12,500 nucleotides of DNA from Conus ventricosus (taxonomy: Eukaryota; Mollusca; Gastropoda; Neogastropoda; Conidae): positions 53,340,833 through 53,353,332 of the forward strand of contig CM031615.1 of assembly GCA_018398815.1 (NCBI GenBank). The letters run 5' to 3'. Below, piece by piece: positions 8,342 through 12,500 of this stretch. Numbering within the stretch: the first letter of the stretch is position 1; every line of letters starts with the position of its first letter. Position numbers and translations under genes: made by a program. The notes under the pieces were generated by a model. That model had not been told where the DNA came from. It saw nothing but the letters and a program-made list of their open reading frames with translations, and ran no database searches.

Positions 8342-9341
8342 ATGCCAAGGTTGTCTGATGCTCAACGCAATAACGCAATTGGACGATTGCAAGCAGGGGT
8401 CACTCAGCAAGGCGTGGCAAGGCACTTTGGTGTGTCCAGACAGATCATTGCTGCATTATGGACCCGTTACAACATCGCTCACAGTGTGAGGGACAGGCCG
8501 AGGTTAGGTCGACCCAGGGTCACTACTGCTGCTCAGGATCGTTACATCCGTGTGCGCCACCTTCGAGACCGCACTACAACGGCAACATCCACAGCGCTCC
8601 AAATTCCGGGACATCGAAGAATTTCTGATCAAACAGTTCGCAATCGTCTCAGGGAGGCTGGCCTTTTTGCTCGACGACCAGTTCGACGGAATATTCTGAA
8701 CGCAGGTCACATGGCAGCACGTCTTCAGTGGTGCCGATACAGAGTGGGGTGGCCACGTGCACGATGGAGAACAGTTTTGTTCACTGATGAGTCACGGTTC
8801 CTCCTTAGTCGGGTTGATGGGCGTGCACAAATTTACCGACGTCAAGGAGAGCGTTTTGCCCCTAACTGCATTCAGCAAGTGGACCATTTTGGTGGTGGTA
8901 GTGTCATGGTGTGGGGAGGCACAATGGCAGGACTGATCTCGTGCATGTGGCAGGGAATTTAACAGGAGCCAGATACAGGGATGAGATCCTGCAGCCTCAT
9001 GTTGTCTCACACATGAACACCAATGGAGGAATTTCCAGCACGACAACGCTCGCCCGCATGTTGCTCGAGTCTGTCTTGACTTCCTGCATGCCAGCAATGT
9101 CCAAACTCTGCCATGGCCTGCCTGTTCCCCAGATCTGAATCCAACTGAACATTTGTGGGATGTCCTGGATCGACGCGTGCGCCAGAGGAACCCACCACCA
9201 CAGACACTCCCAGAGCTTCTTGAGGTACTCCAGCACGAGTGGCACACCATTCCACAACGTGTGATTGCAAACCTGATTGCGTCGATGGGTCCCCGATGCC
9301 AGGCAGTGATTGACGCCAATGGCGGTCATACCAGATACTGA
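8342..9341 (+). pseudogene. Tc1-family (DD34E) transposase, two frameshifts
   Basis: This would encode a cut-and-paste transposase. It starts MPRLSDAQRNNAIGRLQAGV, with a helix-turn-helix DNA-binding region in residues about 5-45 (VARHFGVSRQIIAALW), a GRPR linker at 56-59, and the first catalytic Asp at residue 149 (FTDESRF). The conserved frame shifts by -1 at about 8911-8935 (after GGGSVMVWGG, resuming GRTDLVHVAGNLTGARYRDE) and by -1 again at about 9030-9034. It then gives QHDNARPH with the second Asp at 9042-9044 and PDLNPTEHLWD with Glu at 9147-9149. The spacing is exactly 34 residues. The last frame ends GGHTRY and TGA at 9341. Corrected length would be about 333 residues, normal for Tc1. 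As sequenced it cannot make a full protein. Antisense frames over it are shadows. Confidence 0.93.
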
Positions 9342-9780
9342 CATTTCGTGTACCCTGCTGTCTTTTCCACTGTCTGATTGGTTTACTTTTCAGTCAATAG
9401 AGTTAAATGTTTTCAACACGTGACCATTGGTAATCAATTAGTACATGGGTTATAATTTTTTGTTTGAATCAAATCCGATTTTGGCAATAAAAATAATTAA
9501 ATACCGGTGTCAAGTTTCTTTTTGGGGACAGTAGATATAACATAGGCCTGGGACAAGTGTGGACATATCTTGTTAAAGTGAAACACAACTAAGTCAAGCT
9601 ATACAGCTCCATCTTGCATTCAACAAATGAAACTGTAGTACACCAGAAAACGATTTTGTTTTTCAAACACTTTGACAATGCGTCATTCGGTTTACGGTGT
9701 TGACAAAATGAGCGCTTATCATGGGAAATCCCATATGGGAGCATACAGTGAAATAAAGTGTCACGTATTTTACATAAAAC
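9342..9780. mobile_element. Right flank of the Tc1 element, end not fixed
   Basis: AT-rich DNA follows the transposase stop, with GCAATAAAAATAATTAAA at about 9485, a possible polyadenylation signal. A sequence ending GGGGACAGTAGATATA near 9525-9540 is a plausible right terminus with a TA target site. I could not find a convincing inverted copy on the left, so the boundary is not fixed. Beyond it lies a perfect 12-bp palindrome, TCCCATATGGGA (9729-9740), and no gene. Confidence 0.4.
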
Positions 9781-9782
9781 AC

Positions 9783-10104
9783 ATTACGTCATGCTGATTT
9801 CTTGATGTGCACAATTGAAAACGTTGGTGACAATCCACCGCCAAAAAACGCAGACAAACGAATAGCGAGACAACACACGACGCGTTTCGACCTCTTAGGT
9901 CTTCTTCAGGCAAGATACAAAAACACTCAGGACAAGGAAAATGAACGAGCAATGACTTATTTTCATCCGGTTCGGCGCAAGACAGGCGTTGAATGCACAG
10001 TTGGAATACCACAGCCCTTTAAAAATGACGTCATGTATGCTACGTCAAACCAATTACGCCATGTTGACATCTTGATTGCTGCACAATGGGAATAGCACGG
10101 CCCT
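9783..10104. repeat. Cluster of short diverged direct repeats
   Basis: ATTACGTCATGCTGATTTCT at 9783 onward recurs at 10053 onward (20 of 24 bases over the full match), each followed by GCACAA. A second pair, 9994-10018 and 10080-10104, shares TGCACA then GGAATA, CAC and GCCCT (about 20 of 25). A TGACGTCA palindrome is at 10026-10033. The pattern suggests the ends of an eroded mobile element, family unknown. Confidence 0.5.
9879..9909 (-). ncRNA. Hammerhead-ribozyme-like core (candidate)
   Basis: Read on the minus strand the segment is CTGAAGA, A, GACCT-AAG-AGGTC, GAAA, CGCGTC. This has the order of a hammerhead core: CUGANGA, a stem II hairpin (five perfect pairs, three-base loop), GAAA, then a very short stem III ending in GUC. 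Such cores are known from Penelope-like retroelements. Against it, there is one extra A between CUGAAGA and stem II, and stem I pairing is weak. It is either a degenerate ribozyme or a look-alike. Confidence 0.3.
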
Positions 10105-10275
10105 CGATCCGAGCTCTCAGTAAGGGAAAGGGCTTGTCAGGGAAGCAAACGCCTGCCCGCACTTTACTATCATGGAATATTCCTGCCATAAAAGAAATAA
10201 CCTGTCGTACGTCAAGAGACCTCCGCCTTCCCTCACCCTTCCATCTCACATCCTTCTCTTCAATCATCCCTTTCC

Positions 10276-10279
<4 letters not shown>
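10105..10279. other. No recognisable gene
   Basis: Short unique stretch with no recognised coding motif. Frames that run from here into the GA repeat are not credible. Confidence 0.4.
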
Positions 10280-10323
<44 letters not shown>

Positions 10324-10324
10324 A
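10280..10324. repeat. (GA)n microsatellite
   Basis: GA repeat with one slip (GGAG at about 10307). It is the first of several purine tracts downstream of the caveolin B exon. Confidence 0.95.
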
Positions 10325-10549
10325 TTGCTTTCAAGCATGTACCCACCAAAGTCGTCACACATCCCAAGAGGAACAGCAGAAAGTGAGGAGAGAGAGAGAA
10401 AAGGCCCACCACCTCCATACACAGGTCTAACGATGAAAACAAAGACAGAACAAAATACAAAGCATAAACATAAAATAAAGGGAAAATGAAACAACAATAC
10501 AAAAACCCCAAGGGAGGCAGAAAGAAAAAGAAACATGAAAAAAAAAACT

Positions 10550-10607
10550 GAAAGAAAAGAAAGAAAGAAAGAAAAGAGAAACAAAAGAAAGAAAGAAAGA
10601 AAAGAAA

Positions 10608-10677
<70 letters not shown>
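10550..10677. repeat. (GAAA)n then (GA)n purine tract
   Basis: Imperfect GAAA repeat at about 10550-10609 followed by pure GA at about 10610-10677. The wider region 10380-10757 is strongly purine-biased on the plus strand. Confidence 0.93.
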
Positions 10678-10680
<3 letters not shown>

Positions 10681-10733
10681 GAAATAGAAGGAGAAGGCGG
10701 CTGAAGAAGGAGAACAAAGAAGAGTGACCGTAA

Positions 10734-10757
10734 GGGGGGGGGGGGGGGGGGGGGGGG
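10734..10757. repeat. Poly(G) run, 24 bases
   Basis: Uninterrupted G24 between the GA tract and the CT tract. Confidence 0.9.
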
Positions 10758-10830
10758 AAGCCGAAGAAAAGCACCGTAACATTCCCACCATCAACCTCAC
10801 CATCTTCTCGAACGCAAATCTCCACCACAC

Positions 10831-10936
<106 letters not shown>

Positions 10937-10951
10937 GCCCCTCGTCTCTCA

Positions 10952-11275
10952 TTATTTCTTGAAAGCCCCGAAGAGCAGACCGCAGGCCTCACAGCACGGG
11001 TCCAGCATGCAATGGACACACATCCCGTACATCTTCTGCCAGCAGCCGCAGTTGATCTCCAGCACCTTGAAGTAAGGCGTGATGCACCACACGTGCGTGA
11101 AGGCGATGCCAGCAAACTCACATCCCCGCTGCATGGCCAGACACAGGCCACAGAACAGGGTGCTGATCATATAGCAGAAGTTCTTCCAGAAGTTGAAGCA
11201 TCGGTACGAGTTGCTCCAGACGCAGTCGATGGAGCGGACCCCATCAGGTTCTGCTAGAATGTCCGCGAAAGCGAC
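10952..11275 (-). CDS. Caveolin copy B, terminal exon (intact)
   Basis: An uninterrupted exon of 107 codons plus TAA encodes the whole caveolin core. It opens [18 protein letters not shown] (signature region; caveolin-1 has IDFEDVIAEPEGTHSFDG), then the scaffolding segment [17 protein letters not shown], the intramembrane hairpin [31 protein letters not shown], and the C-terminal membrane region [20 protein letters not shown]. It aligns to human caveolin-1 without gaps from about residue 66 onward. The start follows a strong acceptor (pyrimidine tract, TCTGACAG) at the same phase-0 position as the last exon of vertebrate CAV1. It encodes 14 Cys; Cys143 of caveolin-1 is conserved but the Cys133 and Cys156 positions are Tyr and Leu. 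The hairpin carries Gln, Arg and Glu where caveolin-1 has Ile, Trp and Tyr. Upstream exons must lie beyond the right edge. Confidence 0.92.
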   Translation of the reverse strand, partial: VAFADILAEPDGVRSIDCVWSNSYRCFNFWKNFCYMISTLFCGLCLAMQRGCEFAGIAFTHVWCITPYFKVLEINCGCWQKMYGMCVHCMLDPCCEACGLLFGAFKK

Positions 11276-11312
11276 CTGTCAGACAGAGTAGAAGTTGAAA
11301 AAAAAAAAGATG
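11276..11312 (-). promoter_or_regulatory. 3' splice site of caveolin B terminal exon
   Basis: On the minus strand: a long T-rich tract (about 11 T), CAACTTCTACTCTGTCTGACAG, then the exon GTCGCTTTC. This is a textbook pyrimidine tract plus CAG acceptor, and it decides the exon start at 11275. Confidence 0.8.
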
Positions 11313-11506
11313 TTCCAGTCTGGACTTTTTCCTTGGTGGTCGAAGATGAAATGATAATGACTTGATGGAAAATGTCAGAGTCATTTGGTCACAGATGCAG
11401 ACACGATTGCTTAGTGAAAATAGAGTCTGTGGTGTGTTTTTTTTCTTCTTACGTATACAGTCAGAATTACTTTGTAAAGACAAGGACACAATTCTTCGTC
11501 GAAAAT

Positions 11507-11507
<1 letters not shown>

Positions 11508-11561
<54 letters not shown>
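11508..11561. repeat. (CT)n microsatellite, about 54 bp
   Basis: Uninterrupted CT repeat inside the eroded minisatellite. Confidence 0.96.
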
Positions 11562-11564
<3 letters not shown>

Positions 11565-11793
11565 CGATATATACAGTTTGGTTTGTTTGATCAAAGATAC
11601 AGTCACGATCACTTGGTCAAGACTGCTTAGTCAAAGGCACGTCATGTGCATCCGTATTTTACAGATACAGTCAGAATCACCGGGTCAGACACAGTCACGA
11701 CTGCTTGGTCAAAGATACAATTGAGATGAGTTTGTCATGGCACAAGTAGAATCGCCTGGTCAAGAACGTAGTTAATATGGTGTTGCTTTTACC

Positions 11794-11809
11794 AAAAAAA
11801 AAAAAAAAA
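11794..11809. repeat. Poly(A) run, 16 bases
   Basis: Uninterrupted A homopolymer interrupting the minisatellite. Confidence 0.9.
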
Positions 11810-11963
11810 GAAGATTCATGCAGGATTGTTCGTTGACAGATACAACTATGATCACTAAGACAAAGACATGAGCAGAACAGTCTATTCAAAGATACTGTTA
11901 CGCTCACTTGGCCCAAACACCTGTTGTGATTTACTCTGTCAAAAATCACCATCGTGATCGCGT

Positions 11964-11991
<28 letters not shown>
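11964..11991. repeat. Poly(G) run, 28 bases
   Basis: The longest G run in the window, directly abutting the tRNA-like head of the SINE. Confidence 0.92.
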
Positions 11992-11994
<3 letters not shown>

Positions 11995-12441
11995 AATAGC
12001 TCAGTGGTAGAGCTTCGAACTCGTAATCTTGGTGATCCTGGGGTTGCGGTTTCGAATCTCCTCCGGGCCGTTTCGATACAGGGGGATTTTCTCCACATTG
12101 ATTCTGACTCCATTTCCCATACAGTCCTTCGAATGAGACTATAAACCGAGGTTCCGTGTATGAACGTACGCATAACATCTTGCACACACGTAAAATTCCA
12201 TCACCACCTTTCGGAAGAGTAGGCCAGTTTGGCCGTTGGTATGGATGACACGTTACACAATAGCATGCACTTTCCCCGATGCTGGAGTATGGCTGCCTTA
12301 ATGGCGGGATAGGAAACGGTCATACACACAAAACTCCACTCCCCTTTGTTGGGTACATGAGATTAATTCTTGCCTTTCTATACAGGGAGTGTCCGCAGGG
12401 GTATCAGCCTGAGTACGCGGAAAGAAAGAAAAGAAAAGAAA
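11992..12441 (+). mobile_element. tRNA-derived SINE
   Basis: A short non-autonomous retroelement that would be transcribed by RNA polymerase III and copied by a partner LINE. The head carries an internal promoter: box A TAGCTCAGTGG (11997-12007) and box B-like GTTTCGAATCT (12049-12059). Between them a CTCGTAA anticodon-loop-like segment resembles tRNA-Thr(CGT), so the head is probably Thr-like. The body contains ATAAACCGAGGTTCCGTGTA (12141-12160) and later GGCTGCCTTAATGGCGGGAT and GGTCATACAC, which I recall from abundant mollusc repeats. The 3' end is a GAAA/AAAAG-rich tail at about 12419-12441. It is not a working tRNA: acceptor-stem pairing is poor and 380 bp of body follow. Body divergence and a possible insertion at about 12345-12395 suggest an old copy. 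Confidence 0.75.
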
Positions 12442-12500
12442 TGATCCTGTGGTCAAAGCTTCTGATACACGGTCAAAGGACAATCAGGATCTTTAATCAC
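12442..12500. other. No recognisable feature
   Basis: Short unique sequence after the SINE tail up to the window edge. Confidence 0.5.

Larger units (their letters stand above)
11380..11960. repeat. Degenerate minisatellite, unit about 28 bp
   Basis: Diverged repeats of a unit close to GATACAGTCACGATCACTTG plus GTCAAA recur irregularly; the clearest copies start near 11592, 11663, 11690 and 11886. Units differ by substitutions and small indels. The array is interrupted by a CT microsatellite (11508-11561) and an A16 run. It lies upstream of the caveolin B exon, probably in its intron. Confidence 0.65.

Noticed and set aside
7767..8489. 240-codon plus-strand frame ending in the transposase region
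   Set aside because: It consists of CTGT/CT/CA repeat translation followed by an out-of-frame part of the transposase gene.
8792..9344. Minus-strand frames of up to 175 codons
   Set aside because: They are antisense to the Tc1 transposase, whose plus-strand frames carry the catalytic motifs.
10026..10033. TGACGTCA, a CREB-type binding palindrome
   Set aside because: An 8-bp match with no promoter context is not enough to call a regulatory site.
9802..10095. 97-codon plus-strand frame as a gene
   Set aside because: No recognisable domain; it crosses the hammerhead-like palindrome and the direct repeats, which explain the region better.
11992..12075. Functional tRNA gene
   Set aside because: Box A is good but box B has mismatches, acceptor-stem pairing is poor, and a SINE body and A-rich tail follow.

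Overview
The window is animal nuclear DNA. The evidence is split coding exons with GT/AG boundaries, a Tc1-family transposon, a tRNA-derived SINE, and dense microsatellites and homopolymer runs. The SINE body and tail resemble repeats I associate with molluscs, so a gastropod or other mollusc is my best guess; this is inference, not proof. Nothing bacterial or viral was recognised.

The main coding content is two caveolin-family genes in tandem on the minus strand. Copy B is represented by one intact terminal exon (10952-11275), which reads through the whole caveolin core; its N-terminal exon(s) lie beyond the right edge. Copy A is spread over three pieces in the right order: an N-terminal exon with the caveolin LVNRDP motif (7380-7478), a scaffolding/membrane-hairpin exon (5206-5416) and a C-terminal exon (3427-3548). 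The last two each carry a single-base frameshift, so copy A is either a decaying paralogue or is affected by assembly indels. Both copies are very cysteine-rich for caveolins (14 Cys in 107 residues in B). Copy A also has an intron inside the caveolin domain where copy B has none.

Layout: 1-3400 is mostly non-coding, with a 3-copy 32-bp tandem repeat, a weak small ORF and large CA/GA microsatellites. 3427-7478 is caveolin A, whose introns are filled with CA, CGCA, CT and trinucleotide repeats. 7800-8300 is CTGT/CT/CA repeat. 8342-9341 is a Tc1 transposase on the plus strand with two -1 frameshifts. 9780-10105 holds short direct repeats around a hammerhead-ribozyme-like core (minus strand). 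10280-10935 is purine/pyrimidine microsatellite lying just downstream of caveolin B. 11380-11960, upstream of the caveolin B exon, is an eroded minisatellite. 11992-12441 is a tRNA-derived SINE.

The two caveolins would be expected to act as membrane-hairpin scaffold proteins. The other elements look like passengers in introns and intergenic DNA.
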